A stretch of 64,000 bases of DNA, from NCBI GenBank assembly GCA_963930655.1, contig OZ005609.1, forward strand, positions 13,064,501-13,128,500, given 5' to 3'. Numbering within the stretch: position 1 is the stretch's first letter; every line of letters starts with the position of its first letter. The stretch comes from Myrica gale (taxonomy: Eukaryota > Streptophyta > Magnoliopsida > Fagales > Myricaceae). The position numbers and the translations under genes are program-made. Below the pieces are notes generated by a model, which searched no databases, was not told where the DNA came from, and worked only from the letters and a program-made list of their open reading frames with translations. Positions 35,871 to 48,000 of the stretch are shown one piece after another.

Positions 35871-38800
35871 TTAGTATGTTGCATTTTTGAGGACCCTGTG
35901 AAAAAGTGGATTTTCTACTAATTCTTTTGCAGATGGCCGCTGAACTGGATCCGGATCTACCATCGCCTGAAAGAATTAGCAAAACACCGGGAAATATTGG
36001 CCATCCTGTCTCAAGCTCTTCGTAACGAGAACACGACTTCAAAATTAAAACTAGAACGAATGCCAAGTTTCTTAACAAGCACATTGTCCGCTACATGATC
36101 AAGAAAGTGTCCAAAGCAACTCAATAAGCCTACGAAGTCCAAAGCGCTTTTCATGCACACCCAAGAGGAAAGAGAAAAGAAAGTATCGTACCTTGAGTAA
36201 GTTTTGAAATTGCACTGAATGACCAGGAAGGAGTGGCAATTTCCCCTCTTTGAGATTCAGAAACCGAGATCCCGATTCTGGCAAAGGTGAACCTCTAATA
36301 AGCTCATAAATAGCAGCTCCCAAGGAGAAAATATCAACCTTGTCAAGATGATCATATTTCTCATTCAATATTTCTTGAGGCATATAGCGTGCATCACCCT
36401 CTTCAATTGGCAGGCTCTTGTCAATGAGTGTTGCACATCCAAAATCACCAAGCTTATAGGCACCATTTTTCACATAAATATTGTCAGGTTTAACATCCAA
36501 GTGAACTATTCCTCTCTCATGTATAAACTGCAATGCCTTTGCAACCTGTGCAACTAGGTATCAGAAATGGGACAGAATAATGGAACTGGAAAATTTGTTT
36601 CGAAAACATATCCCAGATCAAATGAAGTGTTAGAGAACCAAGTTTGCTTGGATGTCATAAAAAAAATATAGAAAGAACATAATGAAAATGCATCAGAAAT
36701 ATTAAAAAAAATGTGTTTTATTCTTTCTCTTTGATGTTAAAAGAAAAGAATGTGTGCCATGTTTTAGTCCCTAGCACCGTGGCATTCCTTCATAATTACG
36801 CACGCAAAAAGACATGATGAACAAAATTGAGTACAAAATCCCAAATGTTATCATCTACTGACAAATCAAAGACGACAGTCCCAAATTTAGATTATATGGG
36901 CCCGTATGCCTAATGATGAAAATAGTAAGATGATGTTCTATATGTTAGTCTAATTATGACTTCCTCTATCGAGTGTTCAACATGTTATACAGCATACATG
37001 AAGCTTCAACTGTGAGATTGACATTCAAAATGCTTGTGAAAGAAAGCAACCTGGTGCAAGGCTTGCAATACTTCTTCCTCAGTAAATAATTGAGATGATC
37101 TACCGATAGATAAGCTGCGATCACAGAGCTCCATCTGAATGTAGAGTTGCTCATTTTCAAACCAAGAAGAGTAGTATCCAACAATATTTTCATGGGACCC
37201 TACAAATGTAAGATAATGAAAGTGATTACTGATATATTAAGCAGAAATACAAAAACTATTTTAAAATTCAGAGAGATACCTAAAGCGGCCAAAGCTTGAA
37301 CTTCCATCAACGCTTTTCTCCTGCAAACAGCAATATTATTGCATAAGCACATCAAGTCACTGAAAGATAAGTATCTTCTTTATCCTTTTTTCCAGAGCAA
37401 AAGATAGAAGTATCTGAATGAATAAAGTTGCCACCTTTCTATATCTTGATGCAACCGCCGTGTGCTATGTTTCACAGCGTACAAGCAACCCTCAATTCTT
37501 TTCAAGGCTTTGAAAACAAGACTAAAGTTTCCTGTACCAATTTGCTGAAAATGGAAAGCAAAAAAATTAGCATATTACGTAAGCAAAAGAAACTTGACAA
37601 TTTAGAATACAACTATAGGAACTAAATATGCCTAAGTACCTCTATCTCATGGAAATCAGTACGATAGCGCGAAAGTCCATCTCCACCAATAAGTGTAGGG
37701 AAAAAACCTACAGATTGAAGCATCATGCGGTTAAAACTTCATCATGAAATATCTCTGGGAACCTTTTGCTTGTTCAATCTCCCACTTCCAAAAAGGTAAT
37801 GGGAAAATGGAAGGAGAATTCTTCAAAAGCATCTGAGAATGAGCCCCTTAATCTAGAACTGTACCTGCACATTTTGACCTTTGATTGCCAAAAGGATCTA
37901 TGTCCATTTCTGAAGCACCAATCAAATATGGGTTCCTGATGCAAGGAGGAGGCATAACCCGACAGCGTAGCGCGACTGCAGTTTGTGATACATAACTATG
38001 AACCTTCGGTGATCCAGATGCTGTTTTCTTATCTAACTTAACTTCATCTGTATCCATATCCAAGGTATCATTTGCAAGCTCCACCACTTGCTGGTGGCCA
38101 GACAAGCTAGGACTAAGAGGATTTACCAAGACACCATCTGTGAAAAGCATAGATGTCAGTAGCAGAAGGAATAATATTGCACCTTGTAGAGGAAAGCTTG
38201 AAGGGAAAACCAATTTATTGCAGAAGCACTTTGCAAGAGGAAAGGCAGGCCTGGAGGAATTTATCAAGATCTTTCTGGGAATAAGAACTATTTGCAGTAA
38301 ATATATTTGATAATTTTTTTGCAAGATCTAAGAAACATATATAGACAGGTAGTGAAGTGGTGCCACAAAGGAAACTAATTACAGCAAATGAATGGATACC
38401 ACCAGATGCAAAATGCTTGCATCCATTTGTATCAAACCAGGGCTCAACACCCTACAGATGGCATATCGCACTCATCAAACATGGTGTCAGTGGAAAATTC
38501 CTAGCACTTGGCTACATCTTGCAGCACGCCGATGTTCATTGCACACAAAATTCTCTCCAATTTTACAATGTCCATAGAAAGTTTAAGCTATTGAAAGTTT
38601 ATTGTTTAAACCCCTGGTACAACTGTTTGCACTCACTATAAGCACTTCTTTAGCTCGATTGTGAGAAAAGTATTGTATTAGGGTTCAACTGTGCAATCCA
38701 AGTGAACCTATACTAATCACAGTGAACCTACATAAGAAACTTCTTATATCCCCTTTTGCTCTAATATCTATTGTCTACTGCTATTGGTGAGGGAAAGCTC

Positions 38801-40383
38801 TTCAAAACAATCCCTCCTCTGACAATAGTAGCAGTATCAACACCTTCTGCCTCATGACACTTTCAACCTCATGTCCTGCTAACAGGAATATTGCCGTACA
38901 AGTAGTTAACATGAATATATTAGGTGGCAATGTAACAATTGGTATCAAAGACAGCAATGAATGAAGCACACATCTCAAGATTAGTATAAGAAGTTCAGGC
39001 AATATATCTGGTTTATATGCAGATCGGTAGTCAAATACAAGATATTTTTAAGCAATGAACACTCAATTTGATCAACTGGCATGAAGCAATAATACAGTGG
39101 TGTGGAAGAGATCACACAGCCGTGAGAGTGGGAAAGATAGTCTGCTCACTTCACCGAATCAGACAGGATGGGAATTTGGAAAGACTCCATGCACAAGAGG
39201 CATGCCACTGGAAGAAGAAGCACGTGTATGACCTTGGTCATCAACCAACAATTACTAAGCTTCCAACCATTAAGATAGGTAGGAAAGTCTGTTGGAGGTG
39301 GAAATATGAAGTGGAGGCCACAAGACATGACATGGAGAATTCTTAAAGGAAGAAGATCCTGATTGAGACATCTTAAGAAACTCGGCTCAAGGAACCTCAA
39401 GTTTCATAATTACAACACAAATTACAAAGTCACGACAAATACCCAATTCTAAACTAACAAAACTATTCCTTTAGCTGGATGCAACTCTTAAAATTCCCAT
39501 GTTTCTATCAATAGATAGGACGTTATGCGTGCTGAAACATACAACAAACATCAAGCTAAACCCACAAATACTTCAACGACTAATCTTACCCGGCCGACGC
39601 CTCTTACTTTTTGCTGTATTCAGCTTGTCTGGTGACATGGGGCAAGGAATATAGTCCTGTGGAAACAAAGCGAAACACGATGAACTTAAAATCTAATCCT
39701 AAATCTCACCTAAGCATGAAGCCCGCGCCTTTTGTTACATTACCTTGTGGCAATCGAGACCATTCAGTAAATTTTGATTATCCGGTGTGACATAATCTGG
39801 AGTGCTGCAATCAAAGCAAAAAACGCAAACAAAGATGAGAACAAAGAAAATTGTTTTTGAAACACAAACAAAACAAAAGGAACATTACTAAGTAAGATTA
39901 CAAATTTTTACCAATTACCCCAAAAAAAAAGATTACAAATTTCATCCGTTTCCGTTTCCTCGAACAGAAAATCAATAAAACGAATAATCAATATTTTCCT
40001 TTACTCTCCACGAATAACAAAAAATGGCCTCCAAGTTGCACTTACTGCCCAAAAAACATGAACTTTTTTTTCCTTTCAGTAGTAAAATAATAATTGCCAT
40101 ACCAGAAGAAGTCTTGGCTGAGTATGAAATCTTTCTCTTCTTCAGTGGCGTCAGCATCGGCATCGGCACTGGACGAGGATGGAAGATTGGACTCCGCGGG
40201 TTCTTGTTCAAGAATGCTCTGGAAGAAAGAGGGGTTCGACAATGACGACAAGGTGGAAGAAGATTGATGGTGGAGCTGAAAGGGAGCCACCAAGACCTGC
40301 CCTAACTGAACCTGCAACTGCCTCGTGAGCGTGCCCTTCATATTTCTCCTCCTCAGCCTCCTGTTGCCACTCCTCTTCATCAA
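35871..40383 (-). CDS. WEE1: WEE1 protein kinase
   Basis: This nuclear kinase phosphorylates the inhibitory tyrosine of CDKs and acts in the DNA replication/damage checkpoint in plants. Exons in gene order are 40383-40103, 39804-39744, 39656-39590, 38137-37865, 37707-37640, 37544-37435, 37320-37280, 37199-37051, 36545-36192 and 35966-35871; they join in phase to 499 residues, essentially the length of the Arabidopsis protein. Plant WEE1 signatures: EEKDFILSQDFF, TPDYVTPDNQNLLNGLD, SQTAVALRCRVMPPPC. The kinase domain shows the loop GTGNFSLV (about 253-260), Lys275 in AVKH, catalytic HLDVKPDN (Asp367), DFG Asp384 and EGDARYMPQEILN. The tail RPSAKELVENPLFHR closes the domain. Two ATGs lie in tandem; the first was taken. 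Intron 3 is long (1.45 kb). Intact. Confidence 0.95.
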
Positions 40384-40873
40384 CCCCTCTCCCTCACTCG
40401 CAATGTCGACCTCTCTGTGTTCTGCTTAAATACATAGAGCAAGTTCGACTTTCGGGCCCTATTTTCTCTTCAGAAAATTATTTGTATAATTGGTGTGGTT
40501 CGCATAATTCAAATTGCGCGGGATGGATTTGGATCCAGTGGAATCAGGGCTATACTTTGATTGGGATCTCTCGCTCTGTACAGCTTGGTGCTGATCCTCG
40601 AATTATCTGACGGCTATTTTGCCTCTACGTCGACCGCTTCGGTTTAATCATTAGAGGAGTGAGTCTGTGAGAGTATTATGCGAGGGTGGTTTGTGTTGCG
40701 TACTGTGGAAGCTTTTCTAATTTAGTGGAAAGAAAGGCTTCTGTGCGCTTTTTTCAAAATAGTGCGCGTAGAAGGGAATAATATTACAGTGCCTTTTCAT
40801 GTCCTTTTAGTGTGTTGGACTGTCGGGATAATGGGCCGAACTGAATAGAAACAAAACTATTCTAGAATTGTTC
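40384..40873. promoter_or_regulatory. WEE1 upstream region
   Basis: On the minus strand a TATTTAAG lies about 40 nt upstream of the start codon. A GC-rich CCCGCGC core (plus-strand GCGCGGGA at 40516-40523) lies about 135 nt upstream and resembles, without exactly matching, E2F sites that drive S-phase genes. The regulatory reading is an inference. Confidence 0.3.
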
Positions 40874-41080
40874 GGGCGTGAAAATTTCCACCATCGTCGT
40901 TTCTACACAATTATAAAATAATATTTTTTTCTCATCAAATTATAAAATAATATTATAAAATTTAATTAAATATTCTTTCTCTTCATTTTTTCATCAAATT
41001 TTATAAAATATCTTTACTTTTTCACAAACCCCAATACCCCAACATTTCCAACCTCTAACATTTTTACATTCAAACGTCTC
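40874..41080 (-). mobile_element. MITE, family A (reverse copy)
   Basis: The reverse complement matches 29327-29539 along its length, including TTTGAATGTAAAAAT and TATTTTATAAAATTTGATGA. It lies about 500 nt upstream of WEE1. Confidence 0.6.
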
Positions 41081-41501
41081 AATTACATAATAAATATTGA
41101 ACATTCATGATTTATCTGGATTTTAATATAATCCCTAAAATTTACAAAAACATCTATGTTACTCCCGGAAACAAAATCGAATTTGACCAAATATTATTAA
41201 CACGTTACTTGAAAAAAATCAATCTCTGAAATAAAGAAAATTATAAATTAATTACTGAATTAAAAAAATTGTAAATTAGTTTTTTGCCTAATAAAGTTTA
41301 AACATATCTCTTCGCCTACTTCAATGTCTTTTATTAACCACAGATGTTAGTAAATTACACTAACGATAATGAAAACCTTATCATATGTATTGTGGGTGTA
41401 TGTACGACTATTTTTCCTATAATTTTTTTACATGTAAAATATATATGTATTCAATAAAATTTACAAAACGAACATCTAAAATCTCAAAAAATATACACAA
41501 A

Positions 41502-44500
41502 TGTAACACCCGCTCATTAGTATGATCTAATGACAGTTTTCTCGTATAAATTGAATACAGTATTTTAATATACTTGCTTGAAGATTCGTATTATTATTTC
41601 TTATTGAGCTTGATTATTATTTCATTGCAATTACATTCACTTATTTTTCAATTTATAGCCGAATATATGGTAAGGTATTTCTTTGTAAATTTCTCCTGAC
41701 TCGGGCTCCAACCAAAATCAGCTTGTGCGCAGGTAAAGACAGGGAGACTCGGATTCTCGGAAGAACTGGGCTCTCGGGATAACCGAGAACAGAACTCTCG
41801 GGTGAGTTGAGCCCTGCAATCCTGGGAGTACTGAGCTCTGGAATTCCCGGGGTACTGAGCCCTGGCATTCCCGGGAGTACTGAGACCGGGGAAGTCCCGG
41901 GAGGTTTGAGACCCGGGGAATGCCTGGGAGTATTGGACCCCGGGTGAGTTGAGCCCTAGACCCCGGGTGAGCTGGAGTCCTGGATCCCGGGGGTGTTAAG
42001 CCCTGGACCTCGGGTGTGCTTGGATGTACTGTGCCCTGTATGCTCGGAAAATTTGTGGTTTAGACGTTATTTTGCACATGATGTGCATTTAATGTCTCTC
42101 TAATGATTGCATACCTAGCTTAGGGTGTGTAGACTGGCCAGGGGGAGCTCACCATTAGTTAGTTGTTGTTCTGCTTACGTTGTCAACAAAAAGAAATAGA
42201 TAGAGACTGATAGAGAAAGGATCATAAGGATTGACATTACCTAACCGAAAGAGAAAGGGAGGGAAAAGATGTGAAAGGAGAAAGACACCAGCTGACCGAA
42301 GGAGGAGAAGAAAAAGAGACCAACGAACAAAGGGAAGAGACCGGGAAAAATTAAGAGAGAGTGAGATAGTTTCGGCCTACACCTTTTATTCCTCATCAGT
42401 TTTGTCATTTCTTTTCCTAACGTAGTGCCTTGCTGTTTAGGTGTTTTTAGCCAAGGAAAAGCAGTTCAACCGAGTAAAGTAAGGGTGAACTAGTTTTGCA
42501 TTACATGGGATTGGTAGTGATGAGCCCATGGAGTTTTGTTCTTTCTTTTGGGAATAAGTCACATGAACGTAGGAGGAATAATGAGTCAAGTGGAAAAATA
42601 AGGACATGAGCCGAATGGACTGACCTAGCCGGGCCCTAAGATTCTTGACTTGTCTTCTAGGATCGCTAGTCCTTAGTGGATTGGGAAAACCAACCAGGTC
42701 GTATAAGTTGTTGCACCTGCCTATGATAGCATGTGCTTCACAGTTCTGTAAATGCTTGTTGGCCTTTATCTTTTCATATTTAAAGCATGATAAAATTATA
42801 GTGTTTCAGTCATGATGATATAAGTTACTTAGGTGAACTGATTATAGCACATGTCTAGCAAATGAAACAAAAATAGGCAAGCCTTTTTAGTGAAAACTCC
42901 ATGCTTTTCAAAACAACCCCATGTAATCCTTGAAATTTTAACTTGGAAATTGGTGGACATGTAGTACAGGATTACAGTAGGTCCCAGTAAAAATTGCAGG
43001 GCAATATGAGGTCGGGAAAGGTCTAAAGTGCCCCTGGAGGTCTTTAAGGGCAGTTTCGGCATTTCACACGAAATGTTGGGGTAAAAAGGTTTGAACTGGA
43101 AAAATAAATTTTATGACTTTGTAGATAGTGAAAAATAGATAGGGAAGCCCAAATTTGAGTCCAAACCGAGTAGAAATAGGGGCTCAAAACACAAAACTCG
43201 TTTAGTGGCCTAAATGGATTTTAGGCCCGTTAACCCTAAACAAGCCCGAAATATTTTACAACTTTGAGGATAGACACGGTAGGGTCTAAGAAGGCCCAAA
43301 AAACCTTCATTGAACGATTTTATGGTGGATTGTTTAAATCATGTTAATTCCCTTGTGCATTTTATCGATGAATATGTATGACTTGTATATGTGTATGACA
43401 TGCCATGTTGCATCAACATCTCATGGGTATGAGGAAACTGTTGGCCGAAATGACCGTTATGAAACTCATATCCGGAGGTGGGATAGTACAAGCCACCACT
43501 GAAAGGAGTGGTTTGTATCCCTGGCGTGAAACAATATACGCTTGACAGGGTCCTGGTGCCGGGACACGCGATAGTCTCAGAGTAGAGGATGAACACATAA
43601 CCCGGACTCTACGGGCTGAAACAGAGAGATAAAAGGACACCTTTGATGACCGGAAAAGAAAAGAAAGAAAGAAAGTGAAATGACCGGGAAACAAATGCAT
43701 TTTTTTTTGCATTGCATCGTTCATACCGCATTAAATGGTTTATTATGAGCTCTGATTTATGATGGATCATTCACATCTACTGTTATTTCTGCCTTATTTT
43801 CACAAGTATCATGTCCCCTTTCCCCCCTTATTGAGTCAGTAGGACTCACCCCTTTTATTGTTGTAAATTTTTGTATGTACTGTCGTGGGCCTTAGTCTTG
43901 CCAGATGTTGACCTTCTCGAGCGAGTAGATCCTAGATGTGGATCCCTTAGTGATGACTATCTGGACCTTTGTTACTGATTCTTATGAGGTATTCATGGGG
44001 TACAATCCTCAATGGTACCTCAAAGACCTATATGCGTCCCAGTTCCTTTAGTTGATGACTTTGGGGTGATCAATATTGACCCGACCTCTTACTCATTGAC
44101 CTTCATCCACCGGCGCTGCCGGTAGAGGGCACCGGGGAAAATGAGATCATTAACCTCACTTCCAATACTGAGTCGAGGGCGGACTAGAGGATCGGGTTGG
44201 GTTAGGTTGCGTTTTGTTAGTTGGGATTGGATTGGATTAGCCGTATTACGGATATTTATAGGATGAAAAGTTTTAGACAACTTTCGTTGTTGTGTATTCT
44301 TATTTTTCCATTTCCTTTTGTATCCTCATGAAGGAGTTTGTTATTGTACAGTGCTATAGTGAAAATTTGTATTTATCTTTTCGAACTTTTTATCTTTTTC
44401 TGTTTTTCTTTTCCTTATGCGAAGAAGAAAATTTTAACTTTCACTCCCTTACATTGTTTTGAATTTTATTATAAGCCTATCTCGGTAAATTACTTCATTC

Positions 44501-44734
44501 TATTTATTCAAGTTAAAACTTTTAATGATTTTGAATGTGCTTTTTGTTAAACTCCTGAAACTATTAATTTTCCTTCCTTAATATACTTATGAATTTAACC
44601 TAAACTTTTCCGTTAAGCTTTTCAAAGCCAATTACCAGGCCTTATGATAATTAGCTCGTGCCATAATCTCTGCTTGTGTGTATTCCATTACTATAGAAGA
44701 GCCTAGGAGATAAGTACTGACACGAGACGTGACA
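41502..44734 (+). mobile_element. 3.2-kb gypsy-type solo LTR
   Basis: It runs from TGTAACACCCGC to GAGACGTGACA and is flanked by the exact 5-bp duplication ACAAA (41497-41501 and 44735-44739). No gag, pol or second LTR is present, so it is a solo LTR, and an unusually long one, as in some Ty3/gypsy lineages. It shares terminal motifs with 462-11625. Internally it has a minisatellite at about 41740-42010 and a purine-rich stretch at 42230-42370. Confidence 0.85.
41740..42010 (+). repeat. Minisatellite inside the solo LTR
   Basis: About a dozen imperfect 20-25 bp units follow the theme CCCGGGAGTACTGAGCCCTGG. It resembles in style, not sequence, the minisatellite at 3120-3780. Confidence 0.65.
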
Positions 44735-44754
44735 ACAAACACCAATACCTTTTA

Positions 44755-45010
44755 CATAATATATAATAATTTTTCACACAAACTCTAATACTTTTTCAAA
44801 AAAAATTATAACAAATATTTTCTCTCTATACTTTTTCACTTAATTTCAATATTTTTTTACTAAAAAATTACATCAAATCATCTATTTCTACACCTTTTTA
44901 CAAACTCTAAAAAAAAATATATTCAAAACTTTTCACCAAATTCTACACAAAATATATAAAACTCTAATCTACCTAAATATTCACGTTTCTACTGAAATCC
45001 TAAAAATCTT
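44755..45010. mobile_element. AT-rich MITE, family B
   Basis: ACAAACACCAATA..TTTTACA, TACATCAAATCAT and AAATATTCAC..TTCT..TGAAATCCTA recur in the same order at about 51775-52000. Ends are not sharply defined. It lies just upstream of the unknown gene. Confidence 0.4.
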
Positions 45011-45079
45011 ACTATTTTTTTTTTATATAAAAACGATCATCCCAGTAGATTTGTCTATGGTACAGGATAACGAGTTGAG

Positions 45080-48000
45080 ATGGGAGTTTATCCACTGCAT
45101 TTGCATCGTCACACTCTAATCCTAGCCCTCAAAACCAATACAGCGCGTGCAACAGCGAGGCTCCGATTAAAAGATGGAGCTACAGGGACGAGAGTAGGAT
45201 ACCAGATGCGGCGGCAAAACGTTTTCCGGGTAAAACGACTCGGCGAAACCGTCCCCTTTCTCTTTCAGTTTACTTTATTTAATGGGCCAAGCTAATGCTT
45301 TTCAGTTTTCTGTTTTCTTTCAGGCTCACATTCAGGAAAATGCGGACTCTGACCTGAGCATTTCCGGTACTCCTCGCTATGTTCTGTTTGCGGTCTACTA
45401 TATCTATCTCTCTCCCGCTTCATAGGGCATAAATATTTGTGCATATGTTTTACTGCCTGAAGGTTTATAGGTCGGTGTTCCTATTGAAATGTTGCAGATG
45501 ACGAAGATTTCGATTCTTATGTGCCTGAAAAATGCGACTCTCTGAGTCAGCATTCGGATAGAGAGGTACACTTCCTAATCGTCTGACTTACGTACGATAC
45601 ATAGATAGCATTTATACAAACATATATATCGTAGAGGTTTCTCTTAGAGGTAACAGTTCCTCGTTAGTTAGCTGGCCAAGTCACGGATAAGCTATTGGTT
45701 AAACAAACTGATTAACAGTTGCATTGACTGAAATTGGAGGGGTAGAGAAAAGAGATAGGGAATAGACCATACGATCGGTTGCTCCACGAGCTATAATCCA
45801 TGTAGTTTGGGAATAAGGGCTAGTAGTGGAGGCAGATGTAAGACAATGTGTGAGATCATGATGAAGAGAAATACTACCCGCCATATTAATATGGCTTGAT
45901 GGCTGAGGAAGTGCAGATGAGTAAGAGTCACTCAGTGGAGGATCAACCTTGAACTGTGACTGAAAAAGGTTGATGAGGTGCTGAACTTGTTCCTGTGAAG
46001 CAACAGAATTAGTAGGAGAAACTGGTCTCATAGAAGCAGACACATGCTGTGCGGAATAAGGTGGATTTCCAGGTTGATTATTATCAGAATTCTTCTTCCG
46101 AACCCAGTCAGGAGGATATCTGTGAAGTGCAAAACAATTATCCTTTGTATGTCCCTTTCGATTGCAATAAGTGCAGTAAGGTTGTTCCTTAGGACCAGAA
46201 GTAAAATTTTGTCTAGGAACAGCAGCAGCAATGGAATCAGGGGATGGAAGATGTTGAGAAGCTATCATAGCTACGGTATCATGATTTGGAGTAGCAATCC
46301 ATGAAAAACCTCGTTGCCACTCCTCTTGAATGATGAGAGAATAGATTTCATTCAAAGAGGGGAACGGTTTCATAAGAAGGATGTTACCTCTGATTGTGAG
46401 ATAATTCTCATTCATGCCCATGAGAAAGATCACCGTGAGACATTTTCTTCAAGTGCTGCAATGATTTGCAGAACCTTGCAGGTGCAACCATGACAGATAC
46501 CACATGTGCAGATTGGTATTGGTGAGAATTGATGGACCTCATTCCATAAAGATTCCAAACGAGTGAATACTCACTCACAAAAGATTGATCTTGTGTGATA
46601 CTGTTTATACCTTGTTGTAATTCAAAGATACGAGGCTCATTACTCTATTCGTAACCTTCCTTCAGCAAGGTCCACATCTTCTCAGCAAAATCGATGTATG
46701 AGATGACCTGTGCGATTTCTGGAACAACAGAGCCACAGATCCAAGACGAAACCATCAAATTGCATCTATACCAAGCACTGTATTTAGAATCAGTAGAACT
46801 TGGACGAGCAATGCTGCCGTTGAGTAATCCAAATTTGTTGCGAGCCCCAATCGCCATAAGCATGGCACGGCTCCAAGAGTAGTAATTCTTGCCGGTAAGA
46901 AGAGAAGAGACAAATGGAGCACTGGACATGTCTCCAGAAATAATCACATAGGCACTATCAAGGGCGGGTGATGAAGTTCGAGGTGGTGGAGGAAGTGCGG
47001 AAGTCATGTATCAGTTTTGCTCTAATACCATGTAGAAGTTTATGGAAGTAGAGAGAAATTGGAAAGAGAGTTCTTGAAATGCTCAAGTATATTGAATATC
47101 ATTACATTACTGAAAGAATGAATTTGATGTCTATATATGCCTAGTTGCTTACAGCAAAGTGGACTAACAAAGTAACTGATTTAAGCAATCAGTTTGTTTA
47201 GCCAATAGCTTATCCGTGACTTGGCCAGCTAACTAACGAGAAACTGTTAACTCTAACATGGCGTTTGAAAACAAAATTTTGTAAAATTTTTGGGTGCTTA
47301 AAATTTTGAAAATGGAAGTTAGTGACAAAGTTGATGAGAGTTGGTGAAAAAGTGAAAAAGTTTATAGGAGTTAGTAAAAATGTGAGGGAAATTTTTTTAA
47401 TGATGATAAAATTTTGGAGAGTTAAAATTTTGGTTTATCAAACGCCATGTAAGAATTTCACATTGGACCTGCTTCGGGGTCAGTTCAAATGTGAATTGAG
47501 GGCTTTGTTTGAAATTTAACTGACATTTTAGGTGTTTTAGCATAATTCAATTTTCTATCTCTATTGCTGTTTTATAATCTTTAATGTCCTATGAATGTAT
47601 TTTAATTCTTGCTTTGTACTTCTATAGGAGGACATGCAACTTCCATCACGACTGGAGATACTTAGAGGTCTCTTGTTCTTGTTGACATGGAATGCTGGGA
47701 CTTAATTTTTTTTGTCTTTTTTTCACCCTCTTTTGTGTTTTGAATGGTGATGGTTGATTTGTTTCAAAAACTTATTGTGTCTACTGCAGGAGACCTTGAA
47801 TGGGATTGTGGAAGGGAACCTATGGGTTTTTCTAATAAGGCATGTTTTTTGAAAAACTCATGTTATAGTTTTTTATAGCCAATCCATATAACAAAAAGTC
47901 TTGTATGATTGGTTCAATCAGAAGGAAACAAATATCTCTCTCGATGATGATGATGTTGAAATGCCGGAATTCCTTAATGAGGGTGATGTTGTATGCTCCC

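Noticed and set aside
38357..38641. Plus-strand frame in WEE1 intron 3
   Set aside because: It lies in the long intron on the opposite strand, with no motif and no splice partners.
42231..42425. Basic, arginine-rich open frame resembling a nuclear protein
   Set aside because: It is a translated purine-rich tract within the solo LTR.
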